From Mrakia gelida (taxonomy: Eukaryota > Basidiomycota > Tremellomycetes > Cystofilobasidiales > Mrakiaceae), in NCBI GenBank assembly GCA_024345305.1, contig BRON01000014.1, positions 930,001 through 994,000 on the forward strand: 64,000 nt of DNA. The letters run 5' to 3'. Under the pieces are notes generated by a model, which was not told where the DNA came from, did no database searches, and saw nothing but the letters and a program-made list of their open reading frames with translations. The translations under genes were made by a program, and so were the position numbers. Positions 1 through 9,993 of the stretch are shown here, piece after piece; position 1 is the first letter of the stretch, and each line of letters begins with the position of its first letter.

Positions 1-1
1 T

Positions 2-678
2 CTCGAGCACATCAGTGGAGAGGCGGGGTTGGAGCTTTGGTATGAATCGCAGGAGAGGATAGGGACGTTGAAGGAGAACCTCAAGGGACGGCTGGAGAGA
101 TTCAATGGGGTTGAGGTGGCGAAGGAAAGGTTGGGGCGGGTTCAGTTCGTTGTTCGTCAGTCTTGAGACTCGAGGTTCGTGCTTTTTTCTCCTCCCATAG
201 CTCTTGATTGGTGATATCTATCACTCTTGTGCTAACATCTCGGCTTTTAATTTGTCCCTTTCTCGCAGCCGCCCGTCCTCGCCCTCCCTCGGTTCATCGT
301 CGTCGACGCTTCTACTGTGGCTCGACGCGTCGTCCCCTTCACCTTCGACCTCCTCCCTCTTCGATACTCCACAATCCCCTCGATCAGTCCCTCGCACTTA
401 AGAATCAAGTTATGCCCTCCCCTGGAAGTCCAACGAGGTGGCCTCAGTTGGACGTGAGCGACCGGAAGTAGGTGCTTTAATCTCGCGTCCTCTCTTTCTC
501 GATTTCGCCCCGTCGAGAACCTCGAGCTGACCTTGCTTCTTCTATCTTCGGTCGCAGATACACACCGTGGAATAAAGTTCCGTACTCGTACCTTCATGGA
601 ATCTTCACCCACGCTGGAAACATTTTCGTCCAGATCAGGAACGATCCCGCGCGTCCTGCTCAGCTGTCTCGCTTCTGA
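2..678 (+). CDS. 3' end of an unrecognised spliced gene (5' end outside window)
   Basis: Three exons read as one frame: about 2-151, 269-453 and 558-678. Intron 1 begins GTTCGT right after GRVQFV; intron 2 begins GTGAGC and carries a CTGAC branch site; both acceptors are CAG. Splicing removes the in-frame stop at 164 and joins the frames cleanly (VQFV to PPVLALPRF, then LSWT to YTPWNKVPY), ending ...PAQLSRF. Codons strongly favour C or G in third position, as in the other genes here. I do not recognise the family: no catalytic motif, signal peptide or membrane segment is visible in the roughly 150 residues present. The true start lies left of the window. Confidence 0.6.
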
Positions 679-969
679 CGCCCCTTCGCTCCCGCTCGTT
701 CACTCCACTGGAGTTCCTCTCTGGTCGGCTCAGCTCACACTGATGTAAGCCACTCTTTTGCTTCCTTTTCTTGGCGCGAGGGCTTGCCCTGAAGTTCGAT
801 TCAGGGCGCGTCTAGAATTGTTTCACACATCGAGTAGGCGACGCACGCCTCGTCCTCCCTCGCTTTTCTTTCCATGTACTGACTCTCAGCCTCTCATCCT
901 TACTTACCCCCACTCTCGACACACTCCTCCCTCCCGTCCATCTCTCTCTCTACTAAACGCAACACACCC
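679..969. promoter_or_regulatory. Intergenic region upstream of the CPL1-like gene
   Basis: Pyrimidine-rich stretch between the stop of the upstream gene and the CPL1-like start. The last 80 bases are C/T-rich (tracts of TCTC and CCTC) and end in ACACACCC just before the ATG. No clear TATA box and no further open frame with gene-like codon use was seen. Confidence 0.4.
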
Positions 970-2235
970 ATGCTCGCCCTCTCCCTCCTCGCCGTCGTCT
1001 TCTCAGCAGTCTCGACCGTTCGAGCTGCCTGCAACACTGGAACCAACTGCCCTGCTCCCATTCCAGGCTCAAGCTTCAAGCCCGTCGGATGCTACACGGA
1101 TTCAAGCCCTCAGTGAGTAGTTTATCCATTGCCTCTTCTCTTTCCGTGGTCCTTGCGAATCGAGTCGAAACGAAGACTGACCTTGTCGTTCTTCGTTCGT
1201 ACAGAGGGCTGACCCCCATCAAAGTCCTCGCCGCTGGAGGATACGCACAGTGTGCTCCTCTTTGTCGAAACTCGGCTGGGTTCTTCTACATCGACTTCAA
1301 ACAACCAGCCCGGAGGCGATGCCTACTGCCATTGCGTTCGTCTTTGTCTTCTTCCTCACTTTTTCACTTTTTCACTTTTTCTCGTCGAGGTTCGAGGATC
1401 AAAGCTGACCTTCACTCTCTCCTTCTCGTCGCTTCATTTCATGTAGTCTCCTCGAGGGACCATCGGGGTGGGAGAAGCTAGCTGCAACTACATCTACGCT
1501 CTCGAGGTGAGCAGACGGCTCGTCGCGTTTGAGATTCCCTCGAAACGAAACTGACCTTGCTGATCGTTCTTCACAGTTCTTCCAACACGACGCCAACGCC
1601 CAAGCGAGTGGAATCGCACGTCGGGCAGCCAGAGAGGCTCTTTCCCTCAGTCCTCGTCGGTTGTGCTCGAAGGGAAAGGAGGCGTGCTTGATTCAGCCTG
1701 GATCGGACGCGTTCGAGGTCAGCTTGGTCTCTGCTTCTTTCCCTTCCTTTCGCTCCTCGAAGCTGATTTCCTTTTTCCTTTTGCTTTCCTTCGCAGTGCC
1801 TTGATACCACTCAGGAGCTCGACTCATGCGGAGGATGCCGTTTCGGGTCTGCTGATGCTCCCTCGAACGCGACCCTCTCTCGGTGTGTTTCTACTCTCTC
1901 TTCTTCTCCCCTTTCCCCTTTTCTTGAACAAGCACTGACCGTCTCCTTCCTCTCCCTTTTCGTCCTCGTAGGTTCCAGCTTCAAGGTCGATTCGAGAAGA
2001 AGGAAGTGGTCGGGGTCGAGTGAGTCGCGATTCGTTTCCTCCTCGACGACTCTCCAGCTCTGACTCGACGCTCCCTTTCAGTTGCACCGTTATTCCTGGA
2101 GTCTCTCTCTCGGGAGTCAGCTGTGCCTCCTCCAAGTGCTCAGTCTTCAAGTGCAAGCTCGGCTGGACGTTGGAGGATGGAACATGTGTTCAAGACGCGT
2201 CGAGCTTGTCGAAGGGGAGCAGGGGTGCTCGTTGA
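970..2235 (+). CDS. Secreted cysteine-rich CPL1-like protein
   Basis: Seven exons: 970-1112, 1205-1335, 1447-1506, 1577-1717, 1797-1882, 1972-2019 and 2082-2235. The protein starts with a signal peptide (LALSLLAVVFSAVSTVRA) and a short Cys-rich stretch with GCYTDSS, which recalls WSC-type domains. The C-terminal half has the CPL1-like pattern: LCSKGKEAC, then ECLDTTQELDSCGGC, then DCTVIPGV, VSCASSKCSVFKCKLGW and DGTCVQ. CPL1 family proteins are secreted or surface proteins of basidiomycetes, first linked to capsule formation in Cryptococcus; the biochemical role is unclear. Exon 2 needs a one-base frame change between CRNSAGFF and GGDAYCHC; all other splice phases fit. Family call is good, exact exon 2 reading is not. 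Confidence 0.7.
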
Positions 2236-2761
2236 TTTCGTTCGGTTCGTGCTTTGTTTCTTCGTGCTTCGACTTCGTTTTGGGCTATCATGGGATTTGG
2301 TTGCTGGATCGCTCTCGTTTCGATGCGAGAGGTGAAGAGAATTTTACTTGGGTTGGGTGGGCAACGCGGGCGAGAGGAGGGAAGGAGAGGTCGAAGCTCA
2401 CCTCTTTAGACTTCGAACGACTATCCTCTGCCATCCCCTCATCCTCCTCCTCTCGGGATTCGAACTCTCTCACTCAACTAGCCATCGACTACAAGCTTTC
2501 GGACCTTCGCCAAAATGTATACCTTCCATCGAAGGAACTCGATCGCCCAATCAGGAGTCGGATCGCCCACCTCCTCCCCCCTCCTCTCTCGTTCCCCTCC
2601 CCTCCTCCCCCTCTTTCCTCGAACCCCAAGGACAATGACGGAGGCCGTTCTCCTCTTCCCATCCCCAAAGCTTGCCTGAGCAAGAAGCCCACGTTCGAGC
2701 TCTCTCTCTCCTCAAACCCCCAGCAACGACTCTTCGACGAAAACGAAACGACCTCTCCCTC

Positions 2762-4400
2762 ATGACCCCTCGGCCTCCCTCTCCTCCTCCCTTCGCCTCG
2801 TCCTCCTCCTCTCACCTCCCAGGCTCCTACCCCACCTTCTCAAAAGAAGACTTCGACTCCACGCCTTGCGACGACCCTCTCCTTCACCTTCGAATCGCTT
2901 CAGAGCTCAACAGAGAGCGCTCAGCAGGACCTCGCAAACGACTTCGACGGAGGAGAGTGCTCGTCGGTTGTTTGAGCTTGATCATTCAGGTCTGGAGCGC
3001 TTTTCTCGCTGGGAGATACTTCGTCGGGTTCTTTCGTGAGCTCTACTTCCTCTCCTCTTACTCGTGGGATGCTGGCTTAGAGCAAAATCTGACGGGCTTC
3101 CGTTTCGATGTGGGTGACGACGCGAAAACAGAGGATCCTTCCCCTCTCTCTCTCACCTCCTCAACACCATCAACGAAAGTCCTCGCTCTAGTAGCCTTCT
3201 CTTTATCGACCGTGGTCACCGTAACGACCCTTCTATTCATTCTCTTACTTCGATACGTGAGTCCTTGAAGTCAATCCTCTCTTTCGCCCCTTTCGTCGTC
3301 CTCACCGCTCTCTCCTTTCCTCCCACTGTCTCTGAACAGATCCATCGCCCACCGAACTCGCTACCTCACCCCAAAGCCATGATTGTCACTCTTCGAACCA
3401 TCCTCGTCCTCTCCAACGTCCTCGGTCTTCTCGGTCCAGCGATCCTCAACCTCGTCCTCGTCCTCCTTTGGAGGTGTCTTCCTTCCTGCTCGTCATCCAC
3501 TACAGGAGCCTCAGTCGGCATCGACGTACTTTGGATATCTGGGACAGGCGAAGAGGGCGAGAGGAGGTGTTTGGAACCTGGTTGGCGATGGATCGTCGCG
3601 TCGGCGGGTCGATTGCTCGCGACGCTGACTCTGGTCGTGAGTCCTCTCTTCTCGCACCTTCTAGTCTTCTCGACTCAATCCCGAGTGCTAAACCTGCACC
3701 ACATTCTCCTTTCTCCGTTTTCCCCTTCTCGATCTCGAAGGCCTTGCAAACTACTCTCCTCTACCTCCTCTTCCCTCACCTCCTCCTCCCACCGTCGTCT
3801 GCCCTCCTACCCCAACACACGCCCGTCGAGTACGAAGAGATGTCGAGAGAACAACTCTTAGGTCTCATTCTACCTCAGCACGACCATCAGTCTCACTCGA
3901 CGGCGCAACAGGAGGGAGGTTGGTGGTGGGGAGGTGGAGGAGGGGAACGCGTCGAGTACCTGGAGGCAGAGGGCGAGGAGGTGTTGGCAATTCGCAGTCG
4001 CAGGGATGATCGTGGCTCGGACCTCGGTGAAGTGGTTGGAGTGGACTGGGATAGGAGGGAAGAAAACGAGGTGGACAATTTTGTGACGGAAAGGAGGACG
4101 CGTCGAGTCAGCGCCGACTCAGTTTCATCGGACGTCCCTCTCCTCTCCTCCCCAGCATCCCCCTCCCACCCCCACCGAGTCGCATCTCCTTCTCCTCCAC
4201 CGTCACATATCGTTCAAGGTCGCCGGCGAGGTCGAGGTCACTTTCATCAAGGAGGACGACGCGAGCTTTCGAACGTCCTTTCGGTGGGATCGGAGGGAGA
4301 GGAGGAGGACGAGGACGCCTGGGAAGACGCGAGGGAGGAGAGGGTCAGTCGGGGTGGTAGTGATTGGAGAGGGAAGGTCGAGGTTGGGATGGGGCGGTAG
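2762..4400 (+). CDS. Multi-pass membrane protein, unknown function
   Basis: Three exons, 2762-3256, 3340-3636 and 3741-4400, give 483 residues with all phases at codon borders. The first intron has donor GTGAGT; the second ends in an AAG acceptor instead of CAG. Hydrophobic segments include VLVGCLSLIIQVWSAFLAG, VLALVAFSLSTVVTVTTLLF, ILVLSNVLGLLGPAILNLV and a segment near ALQTTLLYLLFPHLLLPP, so four or five membrane passes. The last ~180 residues are hydrophilic, acidic and Ser/Pro-rich with a Gly/Trp run, and probably cytosolic. An ATG at 2762 is the first in frame with good coding character. No family recognised; sensor, transporter accessory or regulator would all fit. Confidence 0.6.
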
Positions 4401-4973
4401 TTTAGGGACGGGAACGAGGAACGAACGAAACGAAACGCACGAACGAACAACAACGAAACACGGACTGCTTGCTTATTTACTACTTATCCTCTTGCATACA
4501 TACACGAATCACGGTGATCTGTCTCCTTACAAACCTATCATGACTGTCTGAAGATTCTCCACCCCTGAAGTCTTAGCGAGAGCGAGCCGTCTTCTTGGAC
4601 GCGTCGACGACTCCGCATTCTTTCCCACAGCAGCGGAAACGAGATCGAGAGAGTGATCACAATGGGTACCGTTGAGAGAGTGTATGATGATGTAAAACTA
4701 GAGAGGAGGCCGGAAGAAACGGTAGCCCAGCGAAATGAAACGACGGTGAAGAAAAAACGCGAGGCCAAAACAAAGACGACCCATCCCTCCCTCTGTCGAC
4801 TTCCCCTCCTGGAACAGGGGCAACCGAAGGCTCCCTCTCTCTACTAAATGGAGGAACCAGGTGTTGCTGATCTACACGCAAGCCGGAGCGGTGCTGCGAA
4901 AGGAAGCAAAACGAGCGTTAGACTCGCGGATCAAAATCGAGACGCGTCGAGACGAAAAAGAAACGATCAAAAT
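4401..4973. other. Convergent 3' intergenic region
   Basis: About 570 bases between two genes that end towards each other. It holds the two 3' untranslated regions; only low-quality antisense frames are present. One copy of GACGCGTC lies near 4600 and another near 4950. Confidence 0.4.
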
Positions 4974-6471
4974 TCACGCGCTAAGACCAGCAACGAGAAG
5001 GGTGTTGGTAGCGGTCTTGTGTCCGACAGCTTTGATGACGACAGGGACGACTGTGCGAATGGGAAGGAGAGGTGGTGTCAGGAAGCTTGGACGAGCGAGG
5101 GCGAAAGGAAGGGCAAAAAGGAACTCACCTCCTCCAGTTTGAACGGAGAACTTGGGGTGGTTTATGGCAGAGAAGAAGGAGGAGATGACTCCACTGTGAG
5201 CGGTTATAGAGACGTAGGTCGAGTCGTCCGAGGAAAACAGCTCGTTCAACTGCTGCTGAAGTCGAAGAGCCTGAGCGCCCGAGTTTTCCTGGTACGTGGG
5301 ATTCCACAGTTGGTCGTGCTCGGTGAAGGAAGCATCGAAGTTCCATCCAGGGTAGTCGTGAGAGATGACGGTCTTGTTGGATCTCTGGTCGCATGTGTGA
5401 AGACCGATGGACTCTCGCTGACGGAGAACGAGAGAGAGATCAAGTCAGCTCGAGTCCTCGACGCGTCGGGTGGAGCGGGACGAACGTAGTGCTCTTTGAC
5501 AGTGGGAGTGTAGGACTTCTTCTGGAGAAGGATGTCTCCCCTGAATAAGACGAGCAATTGAAACGAGTCAGCGAAGCGTTTGCCGCGAGAGGATAAACGA
5601 GGAGGACGAACCAAGTAATCTGAAGGGTGGACGCGCTTCGTCGCATCGGCGAGGAGTAGAAGACCTGAGGCAGAGGAGCATCGGCTTTGGCCTCGATCTT
5701 CCAGGCGGCGTTCACGGCCTGAGCTTGAGCGATTCCAGTGTTGGTGAGAATGGCGTCGGGACTGAAGGAAGACGAATCGAATCGAGTGAGCGAGGGGGTC
5801 GAGGAAGACGAGCGAAACGATTCGACACTCACCCCCAGGTCATGTTTCCATCTCCGTTCAAGAGCGACCACTTGCAGTTCCATGCGGGAGTTCCGTAGAG
5901 CGTCTGAGCGAGATTGTGGTACCCTGGAGTGAGAGAGCGAAGGAGGTCAGTCGGGACGCGTCGAGCGACAACATTTGGTATTCGAGGTGAAGGAACGACG
6001 ACGCACCCTCTCCGTGTCGAGCGATGTAGACGACCTTGTAAGCGGTGAGCTCGTCAGCGTCATCGTTGAGCTTCTTGATGGCCCTGTGCAAGTCGAGAGA
6101 CGTTGGGTCAGCGACGAGAGGGGAAGAAGACGACGAGGAGATCGCTAACTCACTTGGCGAAGTTCTTCCACTTGTTGGCGGACTTGTCGATCAATCCGAA
6201 GTTGTCCTTGAGCGCATCGTAGCCCGTCGCGTTGAAGCCAGCGGAGGACTGGATGAAGAAGCCGTCGACGACCGAGTAGTTGGAGGCTGAAAAAGACGAA
6301 CACGAAGGCGATGGAGGTCAGCTTGGGCTCGACCAGGGCAGAGAAGGGAGGAAGGACAAGCTTACGAGCAAAGACGTTGGTGTTCTTGCCGTTGTTTCGA
6401 GAGGAGAGAGCGGGGGAGGCAGCGACGAGAGACGTGAGGGAGGAGAGGAGGAGGGCGGAAAGGACGAGCAT
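4974..6471 (-). CDS. Secreted histidine phosphatase (phosphoglycerate-mutase-like)
   Basis: Eight exons on the minus strand: 6471-6366, 6286-6154, 6083-6007, 5923-5833, 5761-5612, 5540-5486, 5417-5129 and 5050-4974, giving 325 residues. The N-terminus MLVLSALLLSSLTSLVAAS is a signal peptide. The catalytic histidine motif YIARHGEGYHN sits near residue 100, followed by LTNTGIAQAQAVN, FYSSPMRRS and a late SITAHSG with the second catalytic histidine. This is the branch-1 histidine phosphatase fold; fungal members are usually annotated as phosphoglycerate mutase-like and act as broad phosphatases, here probably outside the cell or in the secretory path. Two introns begin GTTCGT. The exact substrate cannot be told from sequence. 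Confidence 0.85.
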
Positions 6472-7768
6472 GGAGAGGGAGGAGAGAGAAACGAGGGAGA
6501 AAAGTGGGAAAGTAAGATGCAGACGGAGGACAAGGACGATCTGGTCGAAAAAAAGAGCTCCTCAAAGATCTTCAGCGAGCTCGGGGAAGGGAAAGCATGG
6601 GGGAGACGAACGTGGGAGCTCTGAAGGCATCAAAAGAGTTCAGCTCTCCCTCTTCCTCCAGTCGGAGTTTTCAGCTTGAGGGTGGATAGAGAGCGCGAGA
6701 GACGAATCAGCCGAGTCTCCGTGACCGTTTTAGAGCCCACGTGGTGAGGACGATGCCGAAGGAGAGAAACAGCGAAGAGGGAAGGAAGGAGGGTGTTGAG
6801 CTCGCGCTTTGCTTCCGAGCTCAGCTCTTCTCCTCCCTCCAGCGCCCAGCGGCCTTTTGTCGAGCTCTTCTCCGGGTTCTTCGTCGGCAAATGATCCCCA
6901 TATCCGATTGTCGACCAATGGAACTGCGAAACAGCTTCGGGAGAGAGTGAAAACGGCGACTCAAGAGGCGAAGAGCTCGAGACGTTTGATCTCCCCTTCG
7001 TTCACGTTCGTCCGTCAGCGGGGGGTCTCGTTGTGGTATGAGAATCGACAAAGGTTTTCCGATACGACGGTCCGCAGGTGGCTCGTCTCGGAATTCGACT
7101 GAGGATGTTGCGATCAGCTGGTTGGAAGGCTGAAGCGGTCGAAGGGAGGGAACAGAAGAGCTCACCTTTCGACGCTCCTCCCTCGCTTGCCCTCCACCCT
7201 TCACGACCCTTTTCCCTGCCTTTTCTCGCATATAGCTCGGCTTGCTCATGAGGCCTCATACGCTCGACTATCACCTCACCTGACTCCCACTCTATCCAAA
7301 CCCTCTCCCTCGAGCCCACAGTCCACAGGTCTTTCAGTTCCTCGACGCATACTCGAGTCAGGTTCCTCTCTCTCCGTCCTTCAGCTCGACTCTTCCCGTC
7401 TAGATTAGAATATCATCATTATCAGGTACAATCAAACAGACGAGCTCCTCGTGTCTATAGGGGACGTTCGCTCTGCGCAAAACGTCGGTGCGGTCCGACG
7501 TCGAGGCTGAACTCTTCCTCCCTCCTCCTCGTTTGCAGCTGTATCGACCTCGCCTCTTCTCTCCCTCACACCACCACCCTCAAGGTCACTTGCTTCTCCC
7601 TTCTCGACGCTCGGTTGTCGCTTCATCCTGGGCGATCCGAGGGTTTGGAATGTCGCGTCGTCGCAGCTCAACTTCGCAGCTCTGTCCCACCTCTGCCTGC
7701 TCCTCTATTGCTCTCGTCCATGTTCTCGACTGCTAGCAATACATCATTTCGATCAGCTGCATCCTCTA
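6472..7768. other. Intergenic region, no gene seen
   Basis: About 1.3 kb between the start of the phosphatase gene (leftward) and the 3' end of the first small paralog. The part next to 6472 is purine-rich on the plus strand and probably the phosphatase promoter. The part from about 7100 is C/T-rich, with AT-richer sequence near 7400. Several frames are open but have poor codon use and no splice pattern; I support no gene here. Confidence 0.4.
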
Positions 7769-8322
7769 CTACACGATCTTCGACTCCTGTTTCGATGCTG
7801 CCTTGGGCTCCTCCGTCACCTTCTCCAATCCCTCGTGATGATGTTCAAGCTCAGCGCTCGCCCTCGGAGATTTCGACTTCGACTTTTCCTTCTTGTGATG
7901 TTCCGAGTGATCCCCGCTGCTATGATGTCCGTGCTTCGCCGTCCTGTAAGAAGAAGAAGGGAGAGGGTCAATCTCAGCTCGAGGGAAGCGGCAGAAGGTC
8001 GAACTCGGAGGGAGGGAGGGAGGGAAATCGAAGCTCACCACTCTTTCGTCCCTTCGACCAGATGATGGTACTCTTTCGAGATCCCTTCGCTTAATCCGTG
8101 GAGATCCTGCGTGGCCGCGAGAGACAATCGAAGGTCGAATCAGTACCCCTTCATCCAACAAGCGATGCAGAACGAACGACAAAGGAGCGGGCTGAATCGA
8201 AGGAGGACTCGTCGACGACTCACCTCTTTGAAGTGGATCTCCTCCCTTCCGACGTAGTAGTGCTGCTTGACCGCGTTAGGGTTCTCAGGATCGTTTGACT
8301 CGTGTTTCTTGTTATGAGGCAT
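7769..8322 (-). CDS. Small charged protein, copy A of a tandem pair
   Basis: Three exons, 8322-8224, 8106-8039 and 7943-7769, encode 113 residues. Intron 1 falls between codons after FKE; intron 2 splits a TGG codon. The protein has a helical middle (DLHGLSEGISKEYHHLVEG) and a hydrophilic His/Lys/Ser-rich tail (KHGHHSSGDHSEHHKK). No signal peptide or membrane segment. It is the neighbour and likely paralog of the gene at 9148-8712, which has the same exon phases and the same order of helix, EWTAKH-like junction and His/Ser tail. I do not recognise a family. Confidence 0.6.
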
Positions 8323-8711
8323 GCTGTGTTGTGGTTGTGTTGTAGAAGGAGAGGTGAGGGCAGAGATGATGGTGGTTGAGGAAGACCGAGGAACTTGGGT
8401 CGAGCTCGCCGAACCTTCTCAGTTTCGGAACGAGAGCTCTGACGTTTTCGCCTGTAAGCCAAGACTCAGGATATTCCTGTCATGTCTCCTTGGCCCGAGG
8501 AGACGGAATGTTCGGTTCCCGTTGAAGAAAGAGGCGAAGGACGCGTCGGAGTTTAGATCGATGCGACGCGTCGGTCTCGCTGACTCCTTCCTCTTGCGCC
8601 GTATCTCGGCGCTCACACACTCTCTCACTGACCCCTTCTGCGTCGTCAAAGGTCGTTCATGTACGGCTCAAGTATCTCCTCCGCCGCCGTTTCCCTCTGC
8701 CGCTGGCCTCG

Positions 8712-9148
8712 CTACTTCCTTTCGCCGTCGACGTGCTTTCCATCCTGAGTACCAGCGCCACTCGAGGTCGAGGAGGAGTGAGAAGAGTTGGGATGATGTT
8801 TTGCGAGCCTTGAAGGACGAGGAGTGAGCCGAAAGGTGTCAGCTCCAGCTCTTCTTTGAAAGCGACGACGCGTCTTGACGAGCTCACCAAGCATCTCCTG
8901 CTTCGTCAACGTAGGCGAGGATCTCCTTTCGAACGACTTCTCCTAGATCTCCGATGCTCTGAGAGACAAGAAGACGAAGTGTTCGAGAACGCTGATCAGC
9001 TGAGCGAACTAACGAGAAGGGGAGGAACCAACGCGCGTCGACGAACCTCGCAGAGTTCCTTGATCTGGTCACCTACTCGACGGAAGTCGTCGCTATGTTG
9101 GAAGTGAGAGTGAGTGCTCTGGTTGGTGGTTGTGTTGGGTGCAGACAT
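8712..9148 (-). CDS. Small charged protein, copy B of a tandem pair
   Basis: Three exons, 9148-9047, 8958-8888 and 8808-8712, encode 89 residues. Intron 1 begins GTTCGT and lies between codons after CE; intron 2 splits a TGG codon, exactly as in the gene at 8322-7769. The middle (ELCESIGDLGEVVRKEIL, then EAGDAWLAKHH) aligns loosely with copy A, and the tail is again Ser/His-rich (NSSHSSSTSSGAG). The last acceptor is AAG rather than CAG. Function unknown. Copies differ strongly in sequence, so the duplication is old or evolution is fast. Confidence 0.6.
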
Positions 9149-9993
9149 GTTGAGTTGTTGAAGAGGAAGGAGATGGTGGTGGTTTGAGGGAAGGTCGAGG
9201 AATTTCGCCTGTTCGCAAGCTGACCTTCCCTTTTCGCATGACCCTGTGACGTAGATTCTCGAGCGGAAGCAAAGATATGAGACTTTTTGTACCAAAACGT
9301 TGTCTGAAGGGAGCCAAAGGCGAGAGTCTCTTGGAGGAGGACGCGACGCGACGCGAATGGGCTGAACGTCGACGCGTCTTTCTCTCCCCGCCTTCGCCTC
9401 CTTCTCCCTCAAGCTTCGCCGAGCTAGGAAAGAAGGTCCATGATACCCGTCGTAGCGATCTCATATGATTCCGAGATGAAAAGCATCTAGGGCCCACAGA
9501 GAGAGGAGAAAGTGACGGGCGGGGGTAACCGGCATCGAAGCTCGTGCTTCTTTCTCTTCTCTTTTCCTCTCTCTCTCTTCCCTCGAGAAGTCTAGGCGAC
9601 CACAGGAAAAACTGCTTCGCCTCTTCACTGCTGACTTCGGAAGTAACGCTCTCGACGATTTTTCTCCTTCTTCATTTGACCTCCCTCGCCTCCCCGCCCG
9701 TGGTCCTCCAAACTCCGCTCGCTTTCACGCTCTTCTTCTGCTGTTTTTCCGCCGCTTTTTCTCAGCGAAAACCTTCGTCAGTGAGAATCCCTTCTGAAGA
9801 GCACTCCGAAGACCATGAAATCCTGCTCGCTCTCTCTTCAGGCCGCCTCTCGACCTCTTGGCCGCAGCGTTGGCTGGGGAAGAGAGGAAAACCAAAGCGC
9901 TCTAGTTGGTCCTCCCTTCTCCTCCAACCTCGACCCTCTCTCCTTCCCCTTCCCTCTTCTTCTCTCTTTCGTTCTCCGGTTGGAATCGCAAAG
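9149..9993. promoter_or_regulatory. Divergent promoter region, small paralog B / delta-12 desaturase
   Basis: About 845 bases between a leftward and a rightward start codon. The middle has a GACGCGTC copy near 9370, the right half is strongly C/T-rich. No TATA box stands out and no gene is supported. Confidence 0.4.

Noticed and set aside
6821..7249. 142-codon minus-strand frame between the phosphatase and the small paralogs
   Set aside because: Arg/Ser-rich with poor codon bias and no supported introns; looks like non-coding sequence.
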